This document shows positions 1-9,177 of a stretch of 60,527 nt of DNA, one piece after another; within the stretch, counting starts at the first letter, position 1; each line of letters begins with the position of its first letter. Position numbers and translations under genes: made by a program. Origin of the DNA: Acidobacteriota bacterium. Its GTDB lineage: Bacteria > Acidobacteriota > Terriglobia > Terriglobales > SCQP01. Below the pieces are notes generated by a model. It did no database searches. It saw only the letters and a program-made list of their open reading frames with translations, and was not told the origin of the DNA. The DNA is taken from contig DAIDIE010000017.1 of the NCBI GenBank assembly GCA_027459505.1, forward strand, positions 1-60,527, given 5' to 3'.

Positions 1-48
1 CCCGGCAACCGCCCCGGCATCGGCCCCGGTAACGGCGTCGGTTCCTGA
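1..48 (+). CDS. C-terminal end of an unidentified Gly/Pro-rich protein (partial)
   Basis: Reading frame 1 is open from the window edge to a TGA at 46-48 and would encode a tail reading PGNRPGIGPGNGVGS. The low-complexity Gly/Pro/Asn composition could be the tail of a secreted or surface protein, but sixteen codons are too few to be sure that it is coding. No function can be assigned. Confidence 0.3.
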   Translation, partial: PGNRPGIGPGNGVGS

Positions 49-375
49 CTCCACCGCAGCGGCGGCCGCCGCCCAGCGCCGCCCGGTGGACTCCATAAAA
101 ATGGGACAACACGCCGCTCGCGGCCACAGCCGCTAACCGGCGAGCAACCCTAGAGCTCCAATGGATCAGGAGAAATAGATAGTCAAATTCCAACAACGGA
201 GTGTCCCGCGAAATCCAGCGCCCCACTCCCCAAAGCACCAGATCCACCCCTGCCCGGCATCTCAGTAAGAGAGCGACTAACAAAGGGATAACGATAAGTG
301 TGTAACCAGCAAAGCGCTCCGTCCGGGGAACGCGCGAACCAGCGATGGCACAACTGTCGGCGTACCAGAAACGTC

Positions 376-462
376 CCCCGACTCTTGACCCCAGACCCCT
401 GTCCCCAGACTCCCGTCCCCGGGCTCCCGGACCCCGACTCCCGACCCCAGACTCCCGGCCCC
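376..462. repeat. Degenerate tandem-like direct repeat, C/A-rich
   Basis: Variants of the unit GACTCCCG/GACCCCAG recur about ten times in under 90 bases, giving a strand-asymmetric C-rich tract. It lies in a non-coding region. Open frames across it give only Pro/Asp/Arg-rich low-complexity translations in every phase, as expected of a repeat rather than a gene. Confidence 0.7.
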
Positions 463-563
463 AATGTCTGCCAACCCGCCAACCCGAGGTGTACTGCGTC
501 CCAGCCCACGCGCCTGCCAGCACGCCAAGGACAGAGACGATGGTTGGCGCTGGGCAAGACTAG

Positions 564-593
564 CCCGGCATAGCGCGAAGCGCGTATGCCGGG
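564..593. repeat. Stable hairpin with GCGAAGC apex
   Basis: Arms CCCGGCATA (564-572) and TATGCCGGG (585-593) are perfectly complementary and enclose GCGC-GAA-GCGC, so the whole element folds with a GAA apical loop and a one-base bulge. The apex contains GCGAAGC (575-581), a heptamer known to form an unusually stable DNA mini-hairpin. A further GCGAAGC lies at 631-637 and another hairpin with the same apex at 4597-4617, suggesting a small family of extragenic palindromes. Confidence 0.55.
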
Positions 594-645
594 TCGCACG
601 GAGCAAAGAGATAGAAAGAAAGAATGAATCGCGAAGCGCTCCATG

Positions 646-696
646 CCCCGTCCCGCCTAGCAGCCAAAGCCCAGTTCCATCCCAGGCGGGACGGGG
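646..696. repeat. Perfect 12-bp inverted repeat downstream of ackA
   Basis: CCCCGTCCCGCC at 646-657 is the exact reverse complement of GGCGGGACGGGG at 685-696, with a 27-base loop. It lies about 120 bases beyond the end of ackA on the minus strand. There is no T-run on either side, so it is not a classic intrinsic terminator; it could protect an mRNA 3' end. Confidence 0.5.
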
Positions 697-815
697 CCCC
701 GGGCGAAGCCGGCGAGCGCCGAAACGCGCCACCAACTGGAATGCTGGAACAACATGCAATGAGCAATGCCCATCACCGCCGCACGCTGCCGTCCTTCACG
801 TCCACGCGCCCAACT

Positions 816-1985
816 CTACCCCGCCGTATCCCGCTCCAGCAGCGCTCGCGCGTGGCGCGCCATCTGCAACTCTTCCTGCGCTTCCAGCACTGCCACCTTT
901 CCTGGCTGCTCCAGGCCGAGAAAGCCCAGCGGTTTCACAATCCGCTCGCGCACCTCGGAACTGTGTTCCCCGATGCCGCCGGTAAACACCAGCAAATCGA
1001 GGCCACCCAGCAGCGCGGCGTATCCGGCAATAAACTTGCGCGCCGCCACGGTAAACGCCTCGATAGCGAGTTGCGCGTCGTGATCTCCGGCCGTGGCGCG
1101 CTGCTGCAGCAGCCGCATGTCACTTTCACCCTGCGACAACGCGAGCAGGCCGCATTGCCGGTTGAGCAGGGTTTCCAGCGCCGCCGCGTCCAGCTGTTGC
1201 GCGCGCAGCAGGTAAAGCAGCACCCCGGGATCGAGGTCGCCCGAGCGCGTGCTCATGGGAATGCCGCCGGTTGGAGTCAGCCCCATCGAGGTGTCAATGG
1301 ATACTCCCCTTTGCACCGCGGTAATGCTGGCCCCGTTGCCCAGATGCGCAATCACCATGCGCTCCGGCATCCGCTCCCGCAGGCGCGCCACCACCGACTC
1401 ACAGGAGAGGCCGTGAAACCCGTAGCGTATGATCCCCAGATCGCTCAGCGCCTTGGGAATGGGCAGCCGCCAGGCCACCTCCGGCATCGTGGCGTGAAAT
1501 GCCGTGTCGAAACAGGCAAACTGCGGAAGCCCGGGAAAGATCTGTTGCGACTGGCGGATCAGGCGCAGCGCCTGCGGAATATGGACTGGAGCGAAATGCA
1601 CCGCCCCTTCCAGCGTCTCCAGCAATGCTGGAGTGATGAGCTGGTGGCGGCGCAGATGCGGGCCGCCGTGCACCACGCGATGCGCAAGCGCCGCAACTGC
1701 GCTGGGCAAGTGCTCGCCGAAAGCAGCGGCAAGCGCCCGCAGCGCCTCCCCCTGGCTTTCAATCACATGCTCGCGGCGCAGCAGCCTCTGCCCGCCGGCG
1801 CCAGTGATGGTGAGGCTGCCGTTCGCCCGCCCAATGCCGTCCGCCGCGCCGGAAAGGAGCTGCCGTTCATCCCCGTCGCGCCGCACAAAAACAGCGAACT
1901 TCAGCGATGACGAACCGCTGTTCAGCACCAGGATCGGCGCCTCCCGCTCCGCGCTGGCGGCCGGATCGCCTGCCCGCGAACTCAT
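816..1985 (-). CDS. ackA: Acetate kinase
   Basis: Cytoplasmic acetate kinase, converting acetyl phosphate and ADP to acetate and ATP. The N-terminal ASKHA nucleotide-binding signature [13 protein letters not shown] and the second signature [12 protein letters not shown] are present, and 389 residues is close to the usual length of about 400. The start is placed at 1985 because its ATG overlaps the phosphoketolase stop in an ATGA junction; an ATG at 2000 is also in frame. With the phosphoketolase immediately upstream, it completes a phosphoketolase shunt yielding acetate and ATP without phosphotransacetylase. No pta is visible in the window. Confidence 0.95.
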   Translation of the reverse strand: MSSRAGDPAASAEREAPILVLNSGSSSLKFAVFVRRDGDERQLLSGAADGIGRANGSLTITGAGGQRLLRREHVIESQGEALRALAAAFGEHLPSAVAALAHRVVHGGPHLRRHQLITPALLETLEGAVHFAPVHIPQALRLIRQSQQIFPGLPQFACFDTAFHATMPEVAWRLPIPKALSDLGIIRYGFHGLSCESVVARLRERMPERMVIAHLGNGASITAVQRGVSIDTSMGLTPTGGIPMSTRSGDLDPGVLLYLLRAQQLDAAALETLLNRQCGLLALSQGESDMRLLQQRATAGDHDAQLAIEAFTVAARKFIAGYAALLGGLDLLVFTGGIGEHSSEVRERIVKPLGFLGLEQPGKVAVLEAQEELQMARHARALLERDTAG

Positions 1986-4357
1986 TCCGGCCACACCCAA
2001 TCCCGGATTTCCGGGCGGTCAATCCCCTCCTGGTGAGCGTAGTTGAGGTTTTCCACAATCTGATCTTTCAGCCACTCCTTCACGTGCGCGGCGGTTTTCT
2101 GCAGCCGCGGTACGCGATCAATGGCGTCGATAGCCAGGTTAAAGCGGTCCACCTGATTCAGGATGGCCAGCTCCAGCGGGGTGTTGATGTTGCCCTTTTC
2201 CTTGTATCCCCGCACGTGGATGTTGTCATGGTTCGTGCGCCGGTAAGTCAGTTTGTGAATCAACGAGGCGTAGCCGTGGAAGTTGAACACCACCGGCTTG
2301 TCCACCGTGAACAGGGAGTCGAAGTCGCGGCTGCTCAGCCCATGCGGATGCTCGGTGTCGGGCATCAGCCGGAACAGATCGACCACATTCACCAGCCGCA
2401 GCTTTACCCCAGGGCAGTGCTCCTTAAGAATGGCGATCGCGGCCAGCGCCTCCATCGTGGCAATATCGCCGGCGCAGGCCATCACCAGGTCGGGCTCCTC
2501 GCCGTCGTCGGTGCTGGCCCAGTCCCAGATGCCTATGCCCTTGGTGCAGTGTTTTACCGCCTCGTCCATGTTCAGGTACAGCAGGTGCGGCTGCTTGTCG
2601 GAGACGATCACGTTGTAGTAATCCAACGAGCGCAGGCAATGGTCGGCCACGCTCAACAGGCAATTCGCGTCCGGAGGCAGATAAATGCGCACCACTTCCG
2701 GGCTCTTGTTCGTCACCAGGTCCAGAAAGCCGGGGTCCTGGTGTGTGAACCCGTTATGATCCTGCCGCCACACCAGCGAGGTGATGAGCAGGTTGATCGA
2801 CGAGATGGCCGCCCGCCAGCCCAGGTCCTTGGACTTCTCCAGCCACTTGGCATGCTGGTTGAACATCGAGTCGATGATGTGGACGAACGATTCGTAAGTG
2901 GAGAGCAGGCCGTGGCGTCCGGTGAGAACGTAGCCCTCAAACCAGCCCTCCAGCGTGTGTTCGCTCAGCATCTCCATCACCCGCCCGTCGGGCGCAATTT
3001 CGGTGCCGTCGGCGTCTTCCGGCTTGATCTCCGCCAGCCAGGTCTTTTTCGAGGCGGCATAAACCGCGTCCAGTTTGTTGGAGGCGGTCTCGTCCGGCCC
3101 GAACATCCGGAACGTCTTCATGTTCTGCCGCATCACGTCGCGCAGATAGGTGGCCAGCGTGGCGGTGGGCGAAACAAAAATCTGCCCATGCCCCTTGGGG
3201 TTGACGGCATAGTCCTGGAACGTGGGCAGGTGCAGCGGCTTGCGCAGCAGCCCGCCATTGGCGTGAGGATTGGCGGAGATGCGCCGCGTTCCCTCCGGCG
3301 CCAGGGCGCGCAGGTCGGCCCGCAACCGCCCGCTTTCGTCAAAAAGCTCATCCGGCCGGTAGCTGTACAGCCAGTCATGCAGCTTTTTCAGATCGGCGGG
3401 GTTGGATTTGGCGTCGGGAATGGGCACCTGGTGCGCGCGCCAGAAGTCCTCCACTTTATGTCCGTGCACCTCTTTGGGCCCGGTCCAGCCCTTGGGCGAG
3501 CGCAGCACAATCATCGGCCAGCGCGGGCGGCTCGCTTCGCCCCGCGCGCGCGCGGCCTGCTGCACGGCTTGAATCTCCAGAACGCAAGCCTCCATCGTCG
3601 CGGCCATCTTCTGGTGCATGATGCCGGGATCATCGCCCTCCACGAAGTAGGGCGTGTACCCGTACCCCCGCAACAGCTCCTCCAGCTCCTCGTGACTGAT
3701 GCGGGCCAGAATCGTCGGATTGGCGATCTTGTACCCATTCAGATGCAGGATCGGCAGCACCGCCCCATCGCGTACCGGGTTGAGAAACTTGTTGCTGTGC
3801 CAGGAAGTCGCCAGCGGACCAGTCTCCGCTTCTCCATCACCAATCACGCAGGCGACGATCAAATCCGGGTTGTCGAAGGCCGCTCCAAAGGCATGGGAAA
3901 GACTGTAGCCCAGCTCGCCACCCTCATGGATCGATCCCGGAACTTCTGGCGTGCAATGGCTGCCCAGCGCGCCGGGGAAGGAAAAGCTCTGAAACAGCCG
4001 CAGCATGCCCTCCGCGTCTTGGCTGCAGTCCGGGTAAACCTCCGAGTAGTAGCCCTCCAGGTAGCTGTTGGACAGCGTGGCCGGAGCGCCATGCCCGGGG
4101 CCGGAGATAAAGATGACATCAAGGTCGTACTTCTTGATTAGCCGGTTCAGGTGCACCCAGATAAACGACTGGCCCGGGTCCGACCCCCAGTGCCCCAGCA
4201 GCCGGTTCTTGATGTGTTCCGGTTTCAGCGGCTCCCGCAACAGCGGGTTGGCCCGCAAAAAGATCATGCCGGCCGAAAGATAGTTGCAGGCGCTCCAATA
4301 AGCGTCCATGCGGCGGAGTTCGTCAGCGTTCAACGGTGAGGGTTGTGGTGGATTCAT
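1982..4357 (-). CDS. xfp: Xylulose-5-phosphate/fructose-6-phosphate phosphoketolase
   Basis: Thiamine-diphosphate enzyme cleaving xylulose-5-P (and usually fructose-6-P) with phosphate to acetyl phosphate plus glyceraldehyde-3-P or erythrose-4-P. The 791 residues match the full family length. Family landmarks are [11 protein letters not shown] near residue 55, [10 protein letters not shown] near 85, the TPP-binding [11 protein letters not shown] near 185 and [10 protein letters not shown] near 225. A GGAGG box at 4366-4370 sits 8 bases before the ATG. It is the first gene of a two-gene operon with ackA (ATGA overlap). Substrate preference cannot be read from the sequence. Confidence 0.96.
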   Translation of the reverse strand: MNPPQPSPLNADELRRMDAYWSACNYLSAGMIFLRANPLLREPLKPEHIKNRLLGHWGSDPGQSFIWVHLNRLIKKYDLDVIFISGPGHGAPATLSNSYLEGYYSEVYPDCSQDAEGMLRLFQSFSFPGALGSHCTPEVPGSIHEGGELGYSLSHAFGAAFDNPDLIVACVIGDGEAETGPLATSWHSNKFLNPVRDGAVLPILHLNGYKIANPTILARISHEELEELLRGYGYTPYFVEGDDPGIMHQKMAATMEACVLEIQAVQQAARARGEASRPRWPMIVLRSPKGWTGPKEVHGHKVEDFWRAHQVPIPDAKSNPADLKKLHDWLYSYRPDELFDESGRLRADLRALAPEGTRRISANPHANGGLLRKPLHLPTFQDYAVNPKGHGQIFVSPTATLATYLRDVMRQNMKTFRMFGPDETASNKLDAVYAASKKTWLAEIKPEDADGTEIAPDGRVMEMLSEHTLEGWFEGYVLTGRHGLLSTYESFVHIIDSMFNQHAKWLEKSKDLGWRAAISSINLLITSLVWRQDHNGFTHQDPGFLDLVTNKSPEVVRIYLPPDANCLLSVADHCLRSLDYYNVIVSDKQPHLLYLNMDEAVKHCTKGIGIWDWASTDDGEEPDLVMACAGDIATMEALAAIAILKEHCPGVKLRLVNVVDLFRLMPDTEHPHGLSSRDFDSLFTVDKPVVFNFHGYASLIHKLTYRRTNHDNIHVRGYKEKGNINTPLELAILNQVDRFNLAIDAIDRVPRLQKTAAHVKEWLKDQIVENLNYAHQEGIDRPEIRDWVWPE

Positions 4358-4498
4358 CAGCCAAACCTCCAGCTTTTACTGTAAACCCGCCCCTGGTTCA
4401 GGACGTGAACTAAGCCAGAGTGCGTCCGCCCGCTCGCGCGTTGCACGCAAGCCGGAAAACAGAAAAAGCAATCAAGAGCCGAGCCTAAGCGAGCCAGG

Positions 4499-4655
4499 GC
4501 CGAGTCGAACTGATTTCGAGTTCGAGGTCGCAGGCTCGCCGACGCAGTGGAAGAAAAGCGGCCGTGCCGCTTGTCCGGCGCCTCCGCCGTTTCGCGCATC
4601 ACCGCGAAGCGGTGATGGCAAACACCTGCCGCGCCAAGCGGCCCTGGCATAGCTG
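4499..4655. repeat. Dispersed intergenic repeat, copy A
   Basis: The core CGAGTCGAACTGATTTCGAG (4501-4520) is identical to bases 39485-39504, preceded in both by GC. Both copies continue with a diverged TCGA/TCGC segment and, about 115-135 bases on, share AAGCGGCC followed by CTGGCA (here from about 4635). The core contains the small palindrome TCGAA-CTGAT-TTCGA. Both copies are intergenic and non-coding. Outer limits are approximate. Confidence 0.55.
4597..4617. repeat. Short stable hairpin with GCGAAGC apex
   Basis: CATCACCGC (4597-4605) and GCGGTGATG (4609-4617) form a perfect 9-bp stem closed by GAA. The apex GCGAAGC is shared with the hairpin at 564-593. It lies inside copy A of the dispersed repeat; the second copy lacks this hairpin. 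Confidence 0.5.
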
Positions 4656-4951
4656 CCAAGTAAGCATGCTGCAACTCCCGCAAGTTACCAGTAACGTGCG
4701 TGAACACGCAGGCGCTGAGTGCGTAATGTTACAAGTCAAAAGTGCTAAAAATATAAGAAACTGTGCGTTTTCACCGCGCTGCGGTCGAAAGTGCTGGGCG
4801 AGAAAGCACACATCTGCGTTACTAACCCCACCCATCTTGCCCCCGTGCGCACCATAACTCCTTGCAATTCACCGCTGCTCGCAAATGGCTGTCCAAGTGC
4901 ATTCCACTGCGGTGATCGTGTACTGGCTGTTCACGCGACTAGAGGAGATTT

Positions 4952-5998
4952 ATGGCGGTCACCAAGAGCAGAACGCGACATCTGGGGTGGCTCGGAATCC
5001 TGCTGTTTCTGGCCATGCCCGTTTGGGCGCAACGCATGCCGGCCCCCTCGGTGGGCCCTTCGGTGGCTTGGCTCGGCAAGGCTAAAGCGCCCGCTTCCGC
5101 CTATGCCGGCACGGCTACTTGTAAAAACTGTCACAGCGCGAGGTATGCCGAGTTTTCCAAAACCGCGCATGCCCATGCCACCGTCGCGGGTCATACCTAC
5201 CTGCACGGCTGCGAAGCCTGCCACGGTCCCGGCAAAGCCCATGCCCAAGCCATGGAGGCGGCGGGCGGCAGCGATGCCAAGGTCCTGGCGGCCCTGAAAA
5301 GTGCCCCCATCTGGGCTTTCCAGGGTACGCCCCAGCAGAACGCCGCCGTCTGCCTGACCTGCCACATCAGCAGCAAAATGCAGGAAGGCTTCCAGCACTC
5401 CACCCACTTGGCCCACGGCGTGGCCTGCCAGAACTGCCACTCCGCTCACCTGGTCAACCCGTTGCCCAAGCATCCCGCCTATGCCCAGGAGGCCATGTTC
5501 CAGGTGCCACGGCTCCCGCAGCAGATTGCCTGGCTCAAATCCGGCCAGTTGCGCGCGCCCCAACCGGACTTGTGCTTTAGCTGCCACCGCGGCGTCCAGG
5601 CCAAGTTCGCCCTCCCGGTGCATCACCGCGTCCCCGAAGGGTTGCTGAAATGCACCGATTGCCACAACCCCCACGGCACCCCACAGCAGGCCAACCTGCG
5701 CGAGATCGGCTGGGAGACGTGTGAGCGCTGCCATGTGGAAAAGCGCGGCCCTTTCATGTACCCGCATCCCGCGGTCCAGGTGGGCGGCTGCGTCGCCTGC
5801 CATAACCCCCACGGCACCATCAACGCCTTCTTGATCAAGCGGCGCGACACGCGCACCGTTTGCCTGCAATGCCATACCGGTTTCCATGGCCAGGACGGAG
5901 TTCCCCATGGCCGCTTAGGGTTCCAGACCAGTGGAACCTGCGTTCGCTGCCACGCCATGGTGCATGGCTCCAACTTTGATCCAACGTTGCTGCGCTAA
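4952..5998 (+). CDS. Decaheme c-type cytochrome, MtrA/DmsE/PioA family
   Basis: Periplasmic decaheme cytochrome of the type that inserts into an outer-membrane porin to carry electrons across the outer membrane. Ten CXXCH haem motifs start at residues 57, 87, 134, 159, 208, 234, 257, 280, 304 and 330 of 348, the count and spacing of the MtrA/DmsE family. A signal peptide ends at about VWAQ (residue 27). The short N-terminal extension is more like MtrA/DmsE than the long PioA. GAGGAG at 4942-4947 precedes the ATG. The next gene, 24 bases on, is the matching porin. The direction of electron flow cannot be read from the sequence. Confidence 0.93.
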   Translation: MAVTKSRTRHLGWLGILLFLAMPVWAQRMPAPSVGPSVAWLGKAKAPASAYAGTATCKNCHSARYAEFSKTAHAHATVAGHTYLHGCEACHGPGKAHAQAMEAAGGSDAKVLAALKSAPIWAFQGTPQQNAAVCLTCHISSKMQEGFQHSTHLAHGVACQNCHSAHLVNPLPKHPAYAQEAMFQVPRLPQQIAWLKSGQLRAPQPDLCFSCHRGVQAKFALPVHHRVPEGLLKCTDCHNPHGTPQQANLREIGWETCERCHVEKRGPFMYPHPAVQVGGCVACHNPHGTINAFLIKRRDTRTVCLQCHTGFHGQDGVPHGRLGFQTSGTCVRCHAMVHGSNFDPTLLR

Positions 5999-6022
5999 TC
6001 GCGCCAACTCGAGGGGTGATTT

Positions 6023-8029
6023 ATGAAGCTGAAAAAGGCTCTTTGGCCGTTGGCCTTGTTGGTTCCGCTGGCGTCGCCGCTGCTTGGCCAGGACAGTTCC
6101 GGCAATGGCGTAACCTGGGGCAACTTCCAAACCGAGGGTTCGGTAACCGCCGCCTACCGCTTTGCCGATGTGCGCGGCTTCCGCCCGCAATACCAGCAGA
6201 TGTTCGACCTGTTCAATGGCCTGCGCCTCGATGATTTCCGCATCGATGGCAATGCCAAGCCGGGCACGTCGGCCTTCAGCGATGGCTTTGAATTGCAGGC
6301 GACCGGGCTGGGCGGCGATCCCTTTGAAACCGTCCAACTCGGCGTCACCAAGCACAACCTGTACGACTTTCGCGCCGATTGGCGGCAGGATCACTACTTC
6401 TTCAACCAGAATGACGCCTTCGTCTGGCCGGGAGGGCAGCCAGGCCTGACTCCCAACCAGAATTGGGACACCGTGCGCAAGCTGGGTTCTGCCGCTCTCA
6501 CCCTGCACGCCACCAATCAACTGCGCCTGTTCTTCCACATGGAGCATGCCGCCGATAGTGGCAATATCTACGCCACCCAGTCGCCCGACTTCCTCGGTGC
6601 GCCCGATTTCTGGGGCTTCTACGCCCGCGGCAACCCCTTCGTGTTGTTCGAGCCCCTGCGCGACAACAGCAACGAATGGCTGGGTGGTTTCGACTACACC
6701 GATCAGGGATGGACCTTCCATCTGGGTGCGGGCTACCAGATGCTTGATGAGACCGTCCCGTTCAGCAACATCACCTCTCCGCAAGTCAGCATCGACGGGC
6801 TCATTAAAGGAAACTCCACTGACGTGCTGCTGAATCTGGCGCAGTCGGAGGCGCGCCGCCTCACCAGTCCGGTGGGGGATTTCTCCTATACCGGAGCTCT
6901 GACCCCCGATCTGACCTATCGCGGTCAATTAAATGTCTTCGACTTCAAAGGACCGGCCAACTTTGTCCAGAACTTCAATGGCGTGGCGCCGGCCAACACG
7001 GCCAATACTTCGAGCATCACCTACGCCATTTCGCAGCAGGGAACGGCGCAGGTCTCGGCGCCTGAAGTGCAGCTCTCACAGGGCTTGGACTATACCGTCA
7101 ACTCCTGGCTCTCCACCGACATCTTCTACTCCTTCTACCACCTGAAAAGTGAAGCGAGCGGGAGCTACTACAGCCTCTTTAATGGCACCCCCACCAGCAA
7201 TACCGATCAGACCGATTGGCGCATCGGCATGCAGAACCTGACCTTCGCGTTGAACATTACGCCCTGGTCCAACCTGGTTGTGCGGCCGGGCATTCACCTG
7301 ATGAAAAACAATGTCGAGAGCGTCTCCGGCGGCGAAGCTGACCCGGCGCTCACGCTGACGACCAAGACCATCATGCCGGAGTTGAGCCTGTTCTACAGCC
7401 CAGTAAAGAACGTCACCCTGCGCGGCGACGTGCATAGCTATGACGCCGGCACATCCTACTTCGCCATCTCCCCGCACACCCAAAACGGGGGACATTTGCA
7501 GGCCAAGTGGCAGATCAATGACCGCTTCAGCCTCGACGATTCAGTGCAAATCCAGAACGCAAAACTGCTGGACACCGCGTTCGTCGACCGCGTCCGGGTC
7601 AACTCCACCGCATTGACCTTTAACCTGAATAGCTGGGCGAATCTCTTCGCGGGGTTCACCTACGACAGCGAATTCGACTCGGGGCAAATCCAGTACATTC
7701 GCGGCACCCCGCCTCTCGCCGACTCGCTGCGCGAGCAGACGGTGAACCGGGTCATCCAGGGCGGCTTTGAAATCAAGCCCGTATCGCGCTTTGGTGTCCG
7801 CTTTACCGGTAACTACGACCATACCTCCGGCATCGGACAAGTTAGCGGCGAGCCACCCAGCGATGGACCCGTCACTTGGCCATTAGCCACGGGAACGGCC
7901 TACCTGGACCTGCCCACGGTGGGCCGCTTTTCAGTGGATGTGCAGCGCACGTATTACATCCAGCAGATCTTTGCCGGAGACAACTTCTCCGCCAATGTCT
8001 TGACCCTGCGCTGGACCAGGAACTTCTGA
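6023..8029 (+). CDS. MtrB/PioB-type outer-membrane beta-barrel porin of a porin-cytochrome conduit
   Basis: A 668-residue predicted beta-barrel that would sheathe the decaheme cytochrome in the outer membrane. A signal peptide (MKLKKALWPLALL to LLGQ) is followed by alternating amphipathic strands rich in Tyr/Trp/Asn turns and by a C-terminal Phe (TLRWTRNF), the usual barrel-insertion signal. Length matches MtrB/PioB, and the gene lies 24 bases after its decaheme partner with a GAGGGG box before the ATG. The N-terminal CXXC of Shewanella MtrB is absent, which is closer to PioB. Family assignment rests largely on partner and length because these barrels diverge quickly. Confidence 0.85.
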   Translation: MKLKKALWPLALLVPLASPLLGQDSSGNGVTWGNFQTEGSVTAAYRFADVRGFRPQYQQMFDLFNGLRLDDFRIDGNAKPGTSAFSDGFELQATGLGGDPFETVQLGVTKHNLYDFRADWRQDHYFFNQNDAFVWPGGQPGLTPNQNWDTVRKLGSAALTLHATNQLRLFFHMEHAADSGNIYATQSPDFLGAPDFWGFYARGNPFVLFEPLRDNSNEWLGGFDYTDQGWTFHLGAGYQMLDETVPFSNITSPQVSIDGLIKGNSTDVLLNLAQSEARRLTSPVGDFSYTGALTPDLTYRGQLNVFDFKGPANFVQNFNGVAPANTANTSSITYAISQQGTAQVSAPEVQLSQGLDYTVNSWLSTDIFYSFYHLKSEASGSYYSLFNGTPTSNTDQTDWRIGMQNLTFALNITPWSNLVVRPGIHLMKNNVESVSGGEADPALTLTTKTIMPELSLFYSPVKNVTLRGDVHSYDAGTSYFAISPHTQNGGHLQAKWQINDRFSLDDSVQIQNAKLLDTAFVDRVRVNSTALTFNLNSWANLFAGFTYDSEFDSGQIQYIRGTPPLADSLREQTVNRVIQGGFEIKPVSRFGVRFTGNYDHTSGIGQVSGEPPSDGPVTWPLATGTAYLDLPTVGRFSVDVQRTYYIQQIFAGDNFSANVLTLRWTRNF

Positions 8030-8041
8030 TTGGAGGAAACC

Positions 8042-8377
8042 ATGAAGCCCATCACCTGCTATTCGCTTGCCGCTCTGCTCGCCTTGGCGCCCGCCGCTTG
8101 GGCCGCCGGGCCGGCTCCGGATGCCGCGGCCAGCGCCCCCCTTTATAACCAGAAATGCGCCGTCTGCCATGGCGCCGACGGCGCGGGGCATACGATCCTG
8201 GGCCGCCGTTATCACGCCGATCTGCTCGCTAAAAAGGTGCAGAAAAAAAGCAATGCTGAGTTGGCGCGCATCATCGCCAAGGGGAAACCGCCCCATATGG
8301 CCGCGTTTGGCGACCAGCTCAGCAAGGAGCAGATCGAAGGTCTGGTGGCCTACATCCGCCACCTGGCCAAGAAGTAG
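8042..8377 (+). CDS. Small periplasmic monohaem cytochrome c (class I)
   Basis: A 111-residue exported class I cytochrome c. It has a signal peptide ending near AAWAAG, one CAVCH haem motif at about residue 38 and a likely distal Met in KPPHMAAFGDQL, in the KGxPPMPxF-like position of this class. The ATG at 8042 is chosen over an upstream TTG at 8030 because GGAGG (8032-8036) has correct spacing to it. It lies 12 bases after the porin gene and is the likely soluble shuttle between the decaheme and an inner-membrane complex. A terminator follows. Confidence 0.9.
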   Translation: MKPITCYSLAALLALAPAAWAAGPAPDAAASAPLYNQKCAVCHGADGAGHTILGRRYHADLLAKKVQKKSNAELARIIAKGKPPHMAAFGDQLSKEQIEGLVAYIRHLAKK

Positions 8378-8424
8378 ACGCGGCAAGAAGCTGTGCCCGA
8401 ACTCGCGGTCCTCCACCCGCGACC

Positions 8425-8466
8425 AACCCCACAACGGCGGTGGCATGCCGTTGTGGGGTTTGTTTT
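8425..8466 (+). terminator. Intrinsic terminator of the decaheme-porin-cytochrome operon
   Basis: A perfect 14-bp stem (AACCCCACAACGGC at 8425-8438 with GCCGTTGTGGGGTT at 8447-8460), an 8-base loop, then TGTTTT. It lies 47 bases after the small cytochrome c gene, so the three upstream genes form one unit and the Rieske/cytochrome b genes a separate one. Confidence 0.9.
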
Positions 8467-8628
8467 CGCGATTAATGATTGCGGCCGGGGCAGAGCACAC
8501 ACCCGCTGCGCGATTTGTCGCTATCTGGGCCGCAGCGCGCAGACGTACTCCCGTCAAAAGGCCCAGCTTAGCTGTTTGGCCCTTGGCATGCACATAGCGC
8601 AGTGAAGCTTTCAAAGAGGTAGGTAGTT
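8467..8628 (+). other. Leader of the Rieske/cytochrome b operon
   Basis: A non-coding stretch between the terminator and the Rieske gene. A GAGG box lies about 8-10 bases before the Rieske ATG at 8629. A promoter is expected after the terminator, but no clear -35/-10 pair stands out. Confidence 0.5.
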
Positions 8629-9174
8629 ATGATCCAGACCAACGAAACGGCGGCGCACGAGCATGCCCACACGGAAACTCCGCGGCGGTCTTTTCTCGGT
8701 TGGCTGCTGGGCTTAGGTACGCTGGGAACCGGCGCGGTTCTGTCCATTCCAATCGTGCGATACCTGCTTTCTCCCCTGAGCGCCAAGCAGCCGAATCTGT
8801 GGAGCGATGTCGGGCCGATGGACCACTTTCAGAACCTGACTGCTCCCAAAGCGCAAAACATTACCGTCGTGCGCCGCGATGGCTGGCAGGAGAGCCGTAT
8901 CCAGCAAATGGTCTATGTCCTGCCGAGCGCTCCCGGCGATACGCCCCGCGTTTTGTCCAGCATCTGCCCGCACCTGGGCTGCTCGGTCAGTTGGAGCGAT
9001 GGACTCTTTCGCTGCCCTTGCCATGGTGGCGTGTTTTCTCCCCGCGGTGAGCTGAAAGACGGACCGCCCCGGCGCAGCATGGATTCCCTCCAGGCGCGCA
9101 TCATGCAAGGACGTCTGCAGGTCAAGTTTGAGTACTTCCGGCCATTGCTTCCGAACAAGGTGATCTTGGGGTAA
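8629..9174 (+). CDS. qcrA: Rieske 2Fe-2S protein of a cytochrome bc complex
   Basis: A 181-residue Rieske subunit that takes electrons from quinol at the Qo site and passes them to a c-type haem. The cluster-binding boxes CPHLGC and CPCHGG are intact (about residues 109-114 and 127-132). The N-terminus, PRRSFLGWLLGLGTLGTGA, looks like a twin-arginine signal anchor with a single membrane helix. Only 3 bases separate it from the cytochrome b gene, so the two are co-transcribed. No separate cytochrome c1 gene follows; that role is filled by the fused domain of the next protein. Confidence 0.94.
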   Translation: MIQTNETAAHEHAHTETPRRSFLGWLLGLGTLGTGAVLSIPIVRYLLSPLSAKQPNLWSDVGPMDHFQNLTAPKAQNITVVRRDGWQESRIQQMVYVLPSAPGDTPRVLSSICPHLGCSVSWSDGLFRCPCHGGVFSPRGELKDGPPRRSMDSLQARIMQGRLQVKFEYFRPLLPNKVILG

Positions 9175-9177
9175 GCC

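Larger units (their letters stand above)
49..815. other. Non-coding, repeat- and hairpin-rich intergenic region
   Basis: No convincing gene is seen on either strand. The stretch holds a degenerate CCCAGACTCCCG-like direct repeat at about 376-462. A hairpin at 564-593 has arms CCCGGCATA and TATGCCGGG. A long perfect 12-bp inverted repeat has arms at 646-657 and 685-696 (CCCCGTCCCGCC / GGCGGGACGGGG). The 646-696 structure lies just downstream of ackA, which ends at 816 on the minus strand, and could act as its 3' end, but no T-run follows it. Confidence 0.6.
4358..4951. other. Divergent intergenic region between xfp and the decaheme cytochrome gene
   Basis: About 590 bases without a credible gene. 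It holds copy A of a dispersed non-coding repeat (4499-4655), a hairpin with arms CATCACCGC / GCGGTGATG (4597-4617) capped by GCGAAGC, and an AT-rich patch at about 4728-4780 that stands out from the GC-rich surroundings and is a reasonable place for a promoter of the downstream cytochrome operon. I could not fix -35/-10 boxes with confidence, and I saw no TGTGA-N6-TCACA site here. Confidence 0.6.

Noticed and set aside
1907-4141. 744-codon plus-strand frame opposite phosphoketolase
   Set aside because: It is the antisense of a clear phosphoketolase gene; the translation has no family motif and is His/Gln/Val-rich, as expected from the complement of a high-GC gene.
4499-4545. Possible tRNA remnant in the dispersed repeat (GTTCGACTC on the minus strand)
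   Set aside because: The T-loop-like string has no complementary T stem, and the putative acceptor arms are only about 50 bases apart, too short for a tRNA.
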